Positions 1 to 8,778 of a stretch of 64,000 bases of DNA are shown here, one piece after another. The notes below the pieces were generated by a model, which was given only the letters and a program-made list of their open reading frames with translations, had not been told where the DNA came from and did no database searches. A program made the translations under genes and the position numbers. This DNA is from Rhizobacter terrae (lineage in GTDB: Bacteria > Pseudomonadota > Gammaproteobacteria > Burkholderiales > Burkholderiaceae_C), in assembly GCF_003852895.1 (NCBI RefSeq), contig NZ_QUSW01000004.1:558001-622000 (forward strand), given 5' to 3'. Position 1 is the stretch's first letter; every line of letters begins with the position of its first letter.

Positions 1-2
1 AG

Positions 3-839
3 AGCTGCACGCACTACTTCATCAGCTATGCGTTCTACCACCCGAGGGATTGGTCCGACACCATCTTCGACCAGGAGCATGAGAACGACCTCGAAGGCCT
101 GATCATTGCCGTGCGCAAGGACGGCACGGCCTACGGAACGATGGAAGGCATGATCACCGTCTTCCACACCGACTTCTTCTCCTACACCCCGCCGGGCAGC
201 CCGTACACCAACGGGCACGAGACCATCGACGGCAAGGTGTCGTTCGAGATGCACGACGGCGTGAACCGCATGAAGACCGTGCAGGAAGCCAAGGGCCACG
301 GCCTGAAGGCCTGGCCGTACGCATCCGACTTCAACGGTGCGGCGAACCAGGACGGGATCATCTACTACCCGACCCTGGGCACGCCTGGGGTGCCGACCTC
401 GGGCAACGACCGCCACGTGAACTACCGGTTGGTGGACATGCTGGCGCCCGGCGGCATGTACTCGTCCGCACTGAGCGACGCATTGCAGCCCGCGGCGCAG
501 ATGCTGACCTTCAGCACCTGGGGCACCTTCCGCGGCGACAAGAGCGGTGGATGCGGCTCCGGCCTGAAGACCTGCAGCACGAACTCGGCGAACACGCCCT
601 GGGGATGGGATGACGGCAACGATGGTGCGAGCTACCGCGGCGAGTTCGGGCTCGATCCGGCGCATCTGTTCTCGTTCTACTTCGGCGGCACGGGGAACTT
701 CAGCCAGAAGTACATCAGCAATCCGTATCTCACGGGGCTCAGGAACAGCGGGTTCTACAGCGGGCACACGCCGGCGGGGTTCCCGTCGCAGCTGGACCTG
801 AACACGCTGTTTGGCAAGCTCACCAACTCGTGCTCCTGA
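3..839 (+). CDS. Unknown protein, 5' end outside window
   Basis: The reading frame is open from the first bases of the window, so the visible 278 codons are the C-terminal part of a longer protein; the start is outside the window. The sequence is rich in Tyr, Phe, Trp, Gly and Asn and carries an acidic EHENDLEG segment after a YHPRDW motif near the visible N-terminus. This composition resembles extracellular or periplasmic proteins, and two Cys lie close together (GGCGSGLKTC). I do not recognise the family; the EHENDLEG region is only loosely reminiscent of the GDWEH-type motif of VPS62-like proteins. The next gene starts 113 bp downstream on the same strand. Function unknown. Confidence 0.75.
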   Translation, partial: SCTHYFISYAFYHPRDWSDTIFDQEHENDLEGLIIAVRKDGTAYGTMEGMITVFHTDFFSYTPPGSPYTNGHETIDGKVSFEMHDGVNRMKTVQEAKGHGLKAWPYASDFNGAANQDGIIYYPTLGTPGVPTSGNDRHVNYRLVDMLAPGGMYSSALSDALQPAAQMLTFSTWGTFRGDKSGGCGSGLKTCSTNSANTPWGWDDGNDGASYRGEFGLDPAHLFSFYFGGTGNFSQKYISNPYLTGLRNSGFYSGHTPAGFPSQLDLNTLFGKLTNSCS

Positions 840-952
840 ACACCTCAAGCGCATTGAGGGTCTCGATCAACTGAACTGGCTTTCGCTGCGGACGGTCCCT
901 CTCGACAATGGCGCATTGATTGTCAAGGGGATCGCCCGATGGAGGCTTGGAG

Positions 953-1276
953 ATGGTGATCGAGTACATCCGCTACGGCCTGACCGACGATGCGCAGGCG
1001 ACGGCCTTCGAACGCGACTACGCGCTGGCCGCCCGCTTTCTGGACGACAGCGAGCATTGCCTGTCGTATCAACTGGCGCGCTGCGTCGACCAGCCCTTGC
1101 AATACATCCTGCAGATCCGCTGGGACTCCGCCGATGGCCACCTGCAAGGGTTTCGCCGCAGCGCCGGCTTTGCGGACTTCGTGCGGCTGGTCGGCCCCTA
1201 CACGCGCCAGTTGCTGGAAATGCGCCACTATCAACCGACGGCGGTGGCGGGAGCAAGGCCCGGCCAAGCCCTCTAA
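953..1276 (+). CDS. Antibiotic biosynthesis monooxygenase (ABM)-like protein
   Basis: A 107-residue protein of the size and pattern of ABM-domain dimeric alpha/beta barrel proteins: an N-terminal IEYIRYGL strand, a helix with ERDYALAARFL, and a central YILQIRWDS strand. ABM proteins are small cofactor-independent oxygenases or haem-handling enzymes; the substrate cannot be read from sequence. The start at 953 is chosen over an upstream ATG at 920 because GGAG lies just upstream and the ABM fold begins directly after it. A LysR gene follows 47 bp downstream on the same strand, so the protein may belong to the same regulated unit. Confidence 0.65.
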   Translation: MVIEYIRYGLTDDAQATAFERDYALAARFLDDSEHCLSYQLARCVDQPLQYILQIRWDSADGHLQGFRRSAGFADFVRLVGPYTRQLLEMRHYQPTAVAGARPGQAL

Positions 1277-1323
1277 GATCCTGCTGGCGATGCACACGGG
1301 CTGACCGGCCTGGAAAGGGCGAC

Positions 1324-2277
1324 ATGGCGATACGCGAAGTCGATTTCCGCAAGATCGACCTGAACCTGCTGGTGGTGTTCCATGCCCTGATGCGCGAGCA
1401 AAGCGTGGCACGCGCGGCCGAGCGCCTGTTTCTCGGGGCGTCGGCCGTGAGCATGTCGCTGCGCCGGCTGCGCGAGCTGTTCGACGACACCCTGTTCGTG
1501 CGCTCCGGCCAGCGCATGGTGCCCACCGGCCGTGCCGAAGAGCTGGCAGCGCCGATCGAGAACCTGCTGATCGCGGCACACAAGCTGGTCTACGAGCGCA
1601 GCACGTTTCGGCCGGCTGACCTGGACCGGGTGTTTCGCATCGGCGCCAATGAATCTTGCGAGGTGGGCCTGGTGGCACAGCTGCTGGCCGAATTGAGGCA
1701 GCAGGCGCCCAGCGCCCGCCTCGTGGTGCGCACGACCAGTTCCGCCAACGCTGCCACGTTGATCGATGCGGGTGACATCGAGCTGGCGCTGGGTTATTTC
1801 AAGGACGTCCCGTCGCATCACGACCGCGAGACCGCATGCCACCACCAGTTCGAATGCCTCTTCGATGCACGGACCGCGAAGAACCCGTTGTCGCTGGAAG
1901 ACTATCTGCAAGCCGACCACGTGTTGATGTCAACGGCCGGTGACCTCGAAGGCGTGGTTGACTTGCGCCTTCGCGAACTCGGCCTGAAGCGCAAGGTGGT
2001 CGCCAGCACCGCACGTTTCTCGGCGCTGCCTTCATGGCTGCAGCGCTCGCCCTTGATTGCCACCGTGCCGGCGCACGTGGGCGCCGAGCTCGCACGCGCC
2101 TCGGGGCTGGTGACCTGTGCCGTGCCATTCGACCTGCCGGGCTACGACGTGCAGATGAGCTGGCACAAGCGCCTGGCCGACGACGCCGCGGCCACCTGGC
2201 TGAGACAACTCGTGCGCCGCGTCTCGACCGAGATGTTCGGCGAGCGCGACACCATGACGGAAACCTCCATCCCATGA
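1324..2277 (+). CDS. LysR-family transcriptional regulator
   Basis: A 317-residue LysR regulator. An N-terminal winged helix-turn-helix spans about residues 8-67 (DLNLLVVFHAL, then ARAAERLF and SAVSMSLRRLRE), followed by a LysR substrate-binding domain. The frame is open further upstream, but the LysR homology starts at 1324, where GGAAAGG provides a ribosome site. Its stop codon overlaps the start of the iron-sulfur/ferritin-like gene (ATGA), so the regulator is translationally coupled to that gene and probably co-transcribed with it, unlike the usual divergent LysR layout. The effector is unknown. Confidence 0.92.
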   Translation: MAIREVDFRKIDLNLLVVFHALMREQSVARAAERLFLGASAVSMSLRRLRELFDDTLFVRSGQRMVPTGRAEELAAPIENLLIAAHKLVYERSTFRPADLDRVFRIGANESCEVGLVAQLLAELRQQAPSARLVVRTTSSANAATLIDAGDIELALGYFKDVPSHHDRETACHHQFECLFDARTAKNPLSLEDYLQADHVLMSTAGDLEGVVDLRLRELGLKRKVVASTARFSALPSWLQRSPLIATVPAHVGAELARASGLVTCAVPFDLPGYDVQMSWHKRLADDAAATWLRQLVRRVSTEMFGERDTMTETSIP

Positions 2278-4232
2278 TTCCAGAATCGAACATCGTCATC
2301 CGCAGCCGCGAGCAGTTGCTCTACACCTTGTCGGAAGCCTCGGAGATCGAGCACAACCTGATGTGCTGCTACCTGTATGCGGCATGGAGCCTGAAGACCG
2401 AAGACGATGACGGCGTGGACGACGAGGTTCGCGCTGAACTCAAGCGCTGGCAACGCGTCATCGTCCACGTGGCCATCGACGAGATGAGCCATCTCGCGCT
2501 GGTCGCCAACCTGATGAATGCCTTGGGTGGCGCCGCGCATCTGCACCGGCCCAACTTCCCGATCTCATCGGGCTACCACCCCGCCGGGCTGCAGGTGAAG
2601 CTCGCGCCCTTCAGCCGCGCAACACTGCAGCACTTCATCTACCTCGAACGGCCCGAAGGCAGCGACGAACCCGACGGCGAAGGCTTCGAGGTGGCGCTCA
2701 ACTACCGCCGCGGCTTGAACGGCCTGGAGTTGATGCCGTCGGCGCAGGACTTTCCGACCGTGGGGCATCTCTACCATTCGGTCGAGGCCGCCTTGCGTGA
2801 GCTGTCGGGCGCGCTCGGCGAACGGCAGCTGTTCTGCGGCGACCCCGACTTGCAGGTCGGTCCCGACATCGTGCAGTTGCCCGGCCTGCTCCCCGTGACC
2901 GACCTGGCTTCTGCCTGCCGGGCGATCCAGACCATCGTCGAACAGGGCGAAGGCAGCCAGGCGGACACGGCGAACAGCCACTTCCAGCGCTTCATCGGCA
3001 TACGGACGGCGCATGAGCGGCTGATGGCTGAACGGCCAGATTTCAGTCCGGCCCATCCGGCCGCCCACAACCCGGTGATGCGGCGTCCGCCGGATCCCAA
3101 GGGCAAGGTGTGGGTCCAACTGGACGCGCCGCGTTCCGCGCTCGACCTGGGCAATGCCGTCTACAACCACATGCTGCGCTTTCTGGCGCAGGGCTTCGGC
3201 GAGACCCAGCGCGAGCGCAAGCGGGATCTGATCAACGCGGGCATCGACCTGATGTTCGCCATCGATCCCTTGGCGAAGGAGCTTGCGCGCCTGAGGGCCA
3301 ACGACACGGACGACTGCCATGCCGGACTCAGCTTTGCGACGCTGCGGTCCTATCCTGTCATCCACCCTGATGTGGCGCAGGCCACTCTGGTGACGAGGCT
3401 TGCTGAGTTGTGCGAGGGCAATCCGAAGCTCGAACGGACTCCGCGCGTTGCAGCTGCACTGGCGGCGCTATCAGCCACACATGCACGGCTTTCCCCTGGC
3501 ACCGCCGACATGCCCGTGGCGGTGGCGCAGCCGGAGAAACCGGTGGACGTCCCTGCTCCAACCGAAGAGGCCGTGGCTGTCACCGCCAACAGCGAGCCTG
3601 AGGTGGTTGAAGGCACGGAGATGCGCCTGATCTTCGATGCGAAGCGCTGCATTCATGCGCGTTTTTGCGTGACTGGTGCACCGAAGACATTCCTGGCCAA
3701 TGTTCAAGGGCCGTGGCTGCACCCCGACCGCACGCCGTTGGCGCGTTTGATCGAGGTCGCACACGCCTGCCCGTCGGGCGCGGTGCAGTACCGCCGCAAG
3801 GACGGTCAACCGGACGAAGCTGCGCCTGAGGTGAACCTGCTGCATGTGCGCGAGAACGGCCCCTATGCCGTGCGAGCGCCTTTGGTCCTGAGCGGGCAGG
3901 ACGCCGGCTTTCGCGCCACCTTGTGCCGCTGCGGCGCCTCTGCCAACAAGCCGTTTTGCGATGGGTCGCACCAGGCCGCGTCGTTTTCAGCGAGCGGTGA
4001 ACCAGTGACGATCAGTCTTGATGCCTTGAGCGTCCGTGACGGCCCGCTGCGCGTCGACCCTCAGCAAAACGGGCCTTTGCAAGTCAGCGGCAACCTGGAG
4101 ATCTGCTCCGGCACGGGTCGCGTCGTCCAGCGTGTGACGCAAGCCAAGCTGTGCCGGTGCGGTCAGTCGAAATCCAAGCCGTTCTGCGACGGCAGCCATC
4201 GCGCTGCTGGCTTCGTCGCGGCCGGCGCGTAG
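2274..4232 (+). CDS. Ferritin-like / 4Fe-4S / double-CDGSH multidomain protein
   Basis: A 652-residue protein with four recognisable parts. Residues about 14-240 resemble the ferritin-like domain found in VioB-type proteins, with EIEH (24-27) and DEMSH (69-73) as likely di-iron ligands. Residues about 450-505 match a divergent mono-cluster 4Fe-4S domain (Cys459, Cys465, Cys499). Two CDGSH iron-sulfur motifs follow, at 551-566 (CRCG...KPFCDGSH) and 628-642 (CRCG...KPFCDGSH). A Pro/Ala/Glu-rich linker near 410-450 separates the halves. This suggests a redox or oxygenase protein with up to four metal sites; reaction unknown. It is coupled to the LysR gene by ATGA. An in-frame extension upstream lies inside lysR and is rejected. 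Confidence 0.85.
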   Translation: MIPESNIVIRSREQLLYTLSEASEIEHNLMCCYLYAAWSLKTEDDDGVDDEVRAELKRWQRVIVHVAIDEMSHLALVANLMNALGGAAHLHRPNFPISSGYHPAGLQVKLAPFSRATLQHFIYLERPEGSDEPDGEGFEVALNYRRGLNGLELMPSAQDFPTVGHLYHSVEAALRELSGALGERQLFCGDPDLQVGPDIVQLPGLLPVTDLASACRAIQTIVEQGEGSQADTANSHFQRFIGIRTAHERLMAERPDFSPAHPAAHNPVMRRPPDPKGKVWVQLDAPRSALDLGNAVYNHMLRFLAQGFGETQRERKRDLINAGIDLMFAIDPLAKELARLRANDTDDCHAGLSFATLRSYPVIHPDVAQATLVTRLAELCEGNPKLERTPRVAAALAALSATHARLSPGTADMPVAVAQPEKPVDVPAPTEEAVAVTANSEPEVVEGTEMRLIFDAKRCIHARFCVTGAPKTFLANVQGPWLHPDRTPLARLIEVAHACPSGAVQYRRKDGQPDEAAPEVNLLHVRENGPYAVRAPLVLSGQDAGFRATLCRCGASANKPFCDGSHQAASFSASGEPVTISLDALSVRDGPLRVDPQQNGPLQVSGNLEICSGTGRVVQRVTQAKLCRCGQSKSKPFCDGSHRAAGFVAAGA

Positions 4233-5004
4233 GTTCATTCGCCGAGTGCTTGCACCACCAGTCGAGCGTTTCCTCGCCTGAGAAGTTTTGCTGCCCGGTG
4301 ATGAGATTGCCGTCGCGGATGGCAAAGCTGCGCCACAGCCCGGCCTGGATGTAGTTGGCGCCCAGCTTCTGCAGCTCGTCTTCGATGCGCCAGGGCATCA
4401 GGTGCTTTTCGGGCGGCAGCAGGCCGGCGATCCACACCGCGTTGTCGGCATAGTCTTCCTCGACGTTGGCAAAGCCCGTCACGGTCTTTCCCTTGACCAG
4501 GTAGTCGCCGTTGGAGAGCCTGGTGTGGGCCAGGATGGCCGTGCCGTGGCACAGAGCGGCGGCGATCTTGCCGGCTTCGTAGAACTCAACGAACTTTTGG
4601 TGCAGGTCCGTGGCTGAGTCGAACGAGAACATCGGCGCCTGGCCACCGGCCACCACGATGGCGTCGAAGGCTGCCACGTCGATGTCGCTGACCTTGCCGG
4701 TGCTGTCCACCAGCGCCTTCAACGCCGGGGTGTGGATGAAGCCCTGGCTGATGAGATCGGAGCTGCTGTAGTCGCTGGGATCGTTCGGATCGCTCATGGC
4801 GTCGGCGACGCACTGGCCACCCTCCGGGCTGAAGACCTTGAGGTCGTAGCCCTTCTCGGAAAACACGTGATACGGGTGGGTCAACTCACTCCACCAAAAA
4901 CCCACCGGCCAACCAGAGGTGGTCGAGATGGTGGGGTTGGCAATGACGATGGCAATGCGCTTCTTGCCTTTGACATTGACGATGTTGGGATCCCTCAGAC
5001 TCAT
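4084..5004 (-). CDS. DJ-1/PfpI-family protein with probable C-terminal frameshift
   Basis: A class I glutamine-amidotransferase-like protein of the DJ-1/PfpI/Hsp31 group. The nucleophile elbow Cys152 sits in ALCHGTAIL, with Glu39/Glu40 and a GG-rich strand at about 117-121. Such proteins act as glyoxalases, deglycase-like enzymes or holding chaperones. The start at 5004 is chosen because GGAG lies 7 nt upstream; an in-frame ATG at 5034 lacks a ribosome site. After Thr246 the frame runs on for about 60 residues of unrelated basic sequence into the convergent iron-sulfur gene. A one-base change near 4267 would give the family-like ending ARLVVQALGE with a stop at 4235, two bases past that gene's stop. 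The annotated end at 4084 is therefore probably artefactual. Confidence 0.8.
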   Translation of the reverse strand: MSLRDPNIVNVKGKKRIAIVIANPTISTTSGWPVGFWWSELTHPYHVFSEKGYDLKVFSPEGGQCVADAMSDPNDPSDYSSSDLISQGFIHTPALKALVDSTGKVSDIDVAAFDAIVVAGGQAPMFSFDSATDLHQKFVEFYEAGKIAAALCHGTAILAHTRLSNGDYLVKGKTVTGFANVEEDYADNAVWIAGLLPPEKHLMPWRIEDELQKLGANYIQAGLWRSFAIRDGNLITGQQNFSGEETLDWWCKHSANEPTRRPRRSQQRDGCRRRTAWISTDRTGTAWLASHAGRRDPCRSRSPGCR

Positions 5005-5159
5005 GGCATGCTCCATCGAATGGGTGGTGAACATGGGCTCGTCAACTGATAGGTTGAAGAGTCCATGTGACGCGAAGATGGATTCTTGGCAGGGAGTCTG
5101 GTCGCTACAAGTTTGTTGAATTGAAGGGCGACCTCAATTGAATTGGGTTTGGTCGCTTG

Positions 5160-5180
5160 GCCGCCGCCCATGGCGGCGGC
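5160..5180 (-). terminator. GC-rich hairpin, possible terminator
   Basis: A perfect 9-bp stem (GCCGCCGCC/GGCGGCGGC) with a 3-nt loop, 16 nt beyond the stop of the small secreted protein gene at 5196. There is no U-run after the stem on the minus strand, so it would be an atypical terminator or an mRNA 3'-end stabiliser. Confidence 0.4.
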
Positions 5181-5195
5181 ACAACTCAAAACACT

Positions 5196-5411
5196 TCAGT
5201 AAAGGATGCCGGTTCCAGGCGCAGAATCGTCCAATGCACTCGGCGCGATCGAGCCCTCAGATGCAATCCAAAGAAGATCGTCAACATCACTCAACGAAAG
5301 AGGAGCCAAGGCAAACGCCTCAACAATATGTGGAGCGCCGCCTTGCGCCTGAGCAATTTGAGCAACCAGTGCCAATACGCTGCATGCTCCGAGTTTGACA
5401 AAGAATTTCAT
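5196..5411 (-). CDS. Small secreted protein, unknown
   Basis: A 71-residue product beginning MKFFVKLGACSVLALVAQIAQA, a textbook Sec signal peptide with a probable cut after AQA, leaving about 49 residues that are acidic (SDVDDLL, SALDDSAPG) and without Cys. Two in-frame ATGs lie six bases apart; AAGAAGG is well spaced only for the one at 5411. It lies last in a minus-strand series after the Ser/Thr kinase and a second tiny membrane protein, with 104 bp between the two small genes. Base composition is lower in G+C than the core genes. No family recognised. Its position suggests a target or ligand of the sigma factor/kinase module, which is inference only. Confidence 0.6.
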   Translation of the reverse strand: MKFFVKLGACSVLALVAQIAQAQGGAPHIVEAFALAPLSLSDVDDLLWIASEGSIAPSALDDSAPGTGILY

Positions 5412-5515
5412 GAGCATCCTTCTTGAAATAGGAACGATGGATTGACATCCAAAGATAAGCCTGACGGGAAGACGCACTTCAGGCGGCCGATGGCCGCCTG
5501 AGTCAACGCGCCCCC

Positions 5516-5719
5516 TTACTTCGGCGAGTCGGTGTTGGATTGAGAATTGCGACGGCGGTTGCAAAGCCAGCATGCCAACAACGCCCCAATCAATCCCCCA
5601 GCGAACCCGCCGGCAAAGGCGTAGGCCACGTGGCCCGTTTCCGGAATCGTATCGGCGCGAGCGAGCAAAGGCGCGGATAGCAAAAAAAACGAGACTGGCA
5701 GTTTGAATTCTGTCTTCAC
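5516..5719 (-). CDS. Small membrane-anchored protein, unknown (GTG start)
   Basis: A 67-residue protein starting at GTG, with a strong AAGGAG six bases upstream. An N-terminal signal sequence ending near LLARA is followed by a short DTIPETGH segment, a glycine-rich membrane helix (AYAFAGGFAGGLIGALLACWLC) and a basic NRRR stop-transfer tail. The IPETGH-helix-RRR order superficially resembles short C-terminal sorting signals, but the mature region is only a few residues long. It starts 20 bp after the kinase stop codon, so it is almost certainly in the same operon. Function unknown; a membrane partner of the kinase is possible. Confidence 0.7.
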   Translation of the reverse strand: MKTEFKLPVSFFLLSAPLLARADTIPETGHVAYAFAGGFAGGLIGALLACWLCNRRRNSQSNTDSPK

Positions 5720-5739
5720 GGAAGCTCCTTGTTAGTCAC

Positions 5740-8556
5740 TCAGAAAAAATCGATTGAGAGCCGAGTCCCAGGCACTGACCTCCGCCTGCCAGCCTCTTCA
5801 GTAGCAAGATCAGGAGAGCGAATTGTGAGCTCAAGCCGATCTTGAAGCTTTCTTATCCTAAGGTATGTTGGAGCCTCGGCACCCAGAGATTGGCGAAGCA
5901 CAGGCTCAACTTTTTTGACAATTTCCAAGGCAGAACTAGTTTGCCCCATTGCCTCAGTCACAAGGGCCAGATTAGCCGCATAAAACTGCACCGCCGGATG
6001 CTTGGCACCGAACACTTGTGTGACTCTTTCTAACGCTTGTCGTAAAGACTCCTGAGCATCAGACTTTTCGCCGCGTTGGAACTCAGCAATTCCGCGCATC
6101 GACATTGCGATTGCCCCATCAACCGAGATTGGCAAAGAACCATCAGGTCGGAGCAATAGAGAATCCAGTTTGGCTAGCCATTCCTGAGCGGTGGTCAAGT
6201 CACCCTGTCGCAGTTCGAATTCTGCCAATGCCATCAGGCCTTTCATCCGGTAGTTCTTGTTGGCCGAGGCCCCATTGGAGGACTCCGCAAGAGTCCGGAT
6301 GCGGAGATATTCCTTTGAGTCTTTACCGAGAATTCTTTTGGCTGCAGAAATTTTGAATATCAGTAGAGCTGCTTCAGCCCCGAGTGTTGGAGACTTTTGA
6401 TCTTCCGATATTGCCTCCAGACTCGGCAACTCTTCAACGGCATCATCCACAAGCCCCAATCGCAGTTGAGCTAGCACCTTGCGAATCGCGAGGCTTCTGC
6501 AGTCGGTTCCATTTGGGCCCAAATCAGCGGCGCATCTAGCTACTGCTCCACGCAAATGTTCCAGCTGCGCAGCATATTGGCCTGCAGCGCTGAGTACCCC
6601 TGAACGATCCACAGCGAGCGACGCCAGCTCCCTGGCATCCGCAGAATGCGTACTCATCACGGCTGATTCAAGTTGCCCAAGAAGTTGCAGAGCACCATCG
6701 TAGTCTTGCATTCTTTGTGCTGTGTAGATGCGACCTCGAAGTGCATCCATAGTTTTCGGGTGGTTCGGCCCGAAGGCCTTAAGCGCCTGCTCATGACTTC
6801 GCTCAAACAAGGTCTTGGCCTGCTTCGAGTCCCCTTGGATCTCGGCAATCCACCCTTCAACCTCGCTCATGCGTGCGTTCAGTTCCGGCTCGTTCCCATG
6901 CTGGGGATCCATTTCCCGCGCTTCTTGCAGAAGAGTACGAGCTTGCTTCAGATTTCCGGAGCGAAGGGCCATGTTGCTTTGGGCTGTTAGAGCAAGTGCG
7001 GCGTCGCGAGGTTGACCGAGCTCCGCATAGACGCGTGCTGCATCTGCAAAGGTGCTATCAGCTCCGACAAATTCCCCCATGTCCTTCTGGATGTTGGCGA
7101 TCCCTAGAAGCAACTCGCTTTGAAGACGCGGTTGTGTCTTCAATCGCGTCAAAACATCTTTCCGTCCGGTTTCAAGCAACTCTCTGGCCGTGATGTCGGC
7201 CCCTCTGGCCTTCTCCTGGTCCGCACGCTTGAAGAGATTCAGCATGAAATCTCGTGCAGCTCCAGCCCTGGCAGACTCTTCGCGAGCCTGCAGGCCAAAG
7301 ACCACAGCAGCCGTGGCAACCACAACCAGCGACACGATGGAAGCCAATCCCAGGCCGACACCGAGACGATGGCGCCCTGCGAACTTCCACAGTCGGTAGT
7401 ACGCGCTTGGCGCCTTGGCCAATACGGCTTCACCTGCCAACCACCGATCCACATCGGCCAGCACTGCATCGACCGACGAATACCGCGACGATGGCTTCTT
7501 CTCAAGACAGCGAAGAGCAATCGCATCCAGCTCAGGTGCGAGGAGCTTGCGCAGCCCTTTGGGACTTGTTCCTCGAGGTTCAGCTTGTTCATCCCCCAGG
7601 GACCTTCGACTCGGTGCCCTTGGATCAACCTCAAGAATCGCGTGCTCCAACTGCGCTGCCGACTCCGTCCTCAGCTCATACGGCCTCTCCCCGCAAATGA
7701 GCTCATAAAACACCACCCCCAGCGAGTACACATCACAAGCCGTCGTCAACGGCAGCCCCATCAATTGCTCCGGGCTCGCATACCGCGGCGTCATCGAGCG
7801 CCCGGCCTGCCGCGTCAGCTCCGTTTCCTCGATCGCATCGCCTTGCGCTTCCAGCAGTTTGGCAATGCCGAAGTCCAGCAGCCTCACCTCACCCTGCGAG
7901 GTGACCAGGATGTTCCCGGGCTTCAAGTCCCGATGAATGACCAGGTTCGCATGCGCATGCTGGACAGCGAGAAGCACCTGCCGAAACAACTGCACCCGCT
8001 CCCGCACCGGCAGCTTGCGCTCATCACAGAAGGTCGAGATCGGCTGACCCTCGACGTATTCCAGCGCCAGCCAGGCCTGCCCCTCTTTCGTCACCCCAGC
8101 GTCGTACAGCCCCGCAATGTGCGGATGCCTCAGCGTCGCCAGGATGTCCCGCTCGCGATCGAACCGCGCCGCAAACGTCTCGCGCCCCGGCCGCGGGTAC
8201 GGCAGCTTGATCGCCACCTGCCGCTTGAACGCGCCGTCCGCGCGCTCGGCCAGCCACACCTCGGCCATGCCGCCCTCGCCCAGCGGCTTGACCAGCCGAT
8301 AGGGCCCCACGCGATCGTCTTCATGCCAATCGCTCGCGTTGGCCGCGTCCGATGACAGCCTGGGCAAGGTGCCGAGGAAGTCGTCCGTCTCCAGGTGGCT
8401 CCTCGCGTCCAGCATCAGCCGGAGCTGCGGCAGCAGCGGGTTACCTTCACGCTCCAGCCGCTCCAGCCAGGCCTGCAATTCGTCCGCGCGCATGCCGTCG
8501 GCTTCCTCATAGAGGGCTGACAGGGCAGACCACTGTTGCTCTGGCGTACGGTTCAT
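5740..8556 (-). CDS. Transmembrane Ser/Thr protein kinase with TPR-like C-terminal region
   Basis: A 938-residue Hanks-type kinase. The catalytic domain spans about residues 85-375: glycine loop GEGGMAEV (93-100), VAIK Lys117, catalytic HRDLKPGN (208-215), DFG (228-230) and an APE-like SPEQ (261-264). An N-terminal segment (1-80) looks like the cargo-type leader of sigma-linked kinases. One membrane helix (about 398-421) separates the kinase from about 500 residues of helical TPR-like repeats, presumably periplasmic. It is divergent from a TIGR02999/Sigma70_ECF-type sigma factor; known pairs of this kind include the Xanthomonas EcfK-PknS system, in which the kinase activates the sigma factor. 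The C-terminal half is visibly poorer in G+C than the kinase half. Two tiny exported proteins follow in the operon. Confidence 0.93.
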   Translation of the reverse strand: MNRTPEQQWSALSALYEEADGMRADELQAWLERLEREGNPLLPQLRLMLDARSHLETDDFLGTLPRLSSDAANASDWHEDDRVGPYRLVKPLGEGGMAEVWLAERADGAFKRQVAIKLPYPRPGRETFAARFDRERDILATLRHPHIAGLYDAGVTKEGQAWLALEYVEGQPISTFCDERKLPVRERVQLFRQVLLAVQHAHANLVIHRDLKPGNILVTSQGEVRLLDFGIAKLLEAQGDAIEETELTRQAGRSMTPRYASPEQLMGLPLTTACDVYSLGVVFYELICGERPYELRTESAAQLEHAILEVDPRAPSRRSLGDEQAEPRGTSPKGLRKLLAPELDAIALRCLEKKPSSRYSSVDAVLADVDRWLAGEAVLAKAPSAYYRLWKFAGRHRLGVGLGLASIVSLVVVATAAVVFGLQAREESARAGAARDFMLNLFKRADQEKARGADITARELLETGRKDVLTRLKTQPRLQSELLLGIANIQKDMGEFVGADSTFADAARVYAELGQPRDAALALTAQSNMALRSGNLKQARTLLQEAREMDPQHGNEPELNARMSEVEGWIAEIQGDSKQAKTLFERSHEQALKAFGPNHPKTMDALRGRIYTAQRMQDYDGALQLLGQLESAVMSTHSADARELASLAVDRSGVLSAAGQYAAQLEHLRGAVARCAADLGPNGTDCRSLAIRKVLAQLRLGLVDDAVEELPSLEAISEDQKSPTLGAEAALLIFKISAAKRILGKDSKEYLRIRTLAESSNGASANKNYRMKGLMALAEFELRQGDLTTAQEWLAKLDSLLLRPDGSLPISVDGAIAMSMRGIAEFQRGEKSDAQESLRQALERVTQVFGAKHPAVQFYAANLALVTEAMGQTSSALEIVKKVEPVLRQSLGAEAPTYLRIRKLQDRLELTIRSPDLATEEAGRRRSVPGTRLSIDFF

Positions 8557-8778
8557 GGCGTGCGTCCATGAGGGCCCTCAGGCCTGCCACGGACGTGCTG
8601 TTGTTCGGCGGGTCGGCCGGCCCGGGGCCGGTGCACTGCGGGGCGCATCTTATGCAGGTGCGGCCCATGAGGGAATCCCGAGGTTGAACCTAGTTGCCAT
8701 GGAACCCGAAGGGCGTTCATTGACTTGCTGTCACACTGGCGCCGCGCCGTCCATCCCATAAAGAAGACAATCGCCCCC

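Noticed and set aside
2034-2273. 80-codon N-terminal extension of the iron-sulfur protein
   Set aside because: It lies within lysR in another frame; the ATGA overlap at 2274 and the domain start give the real beginning.
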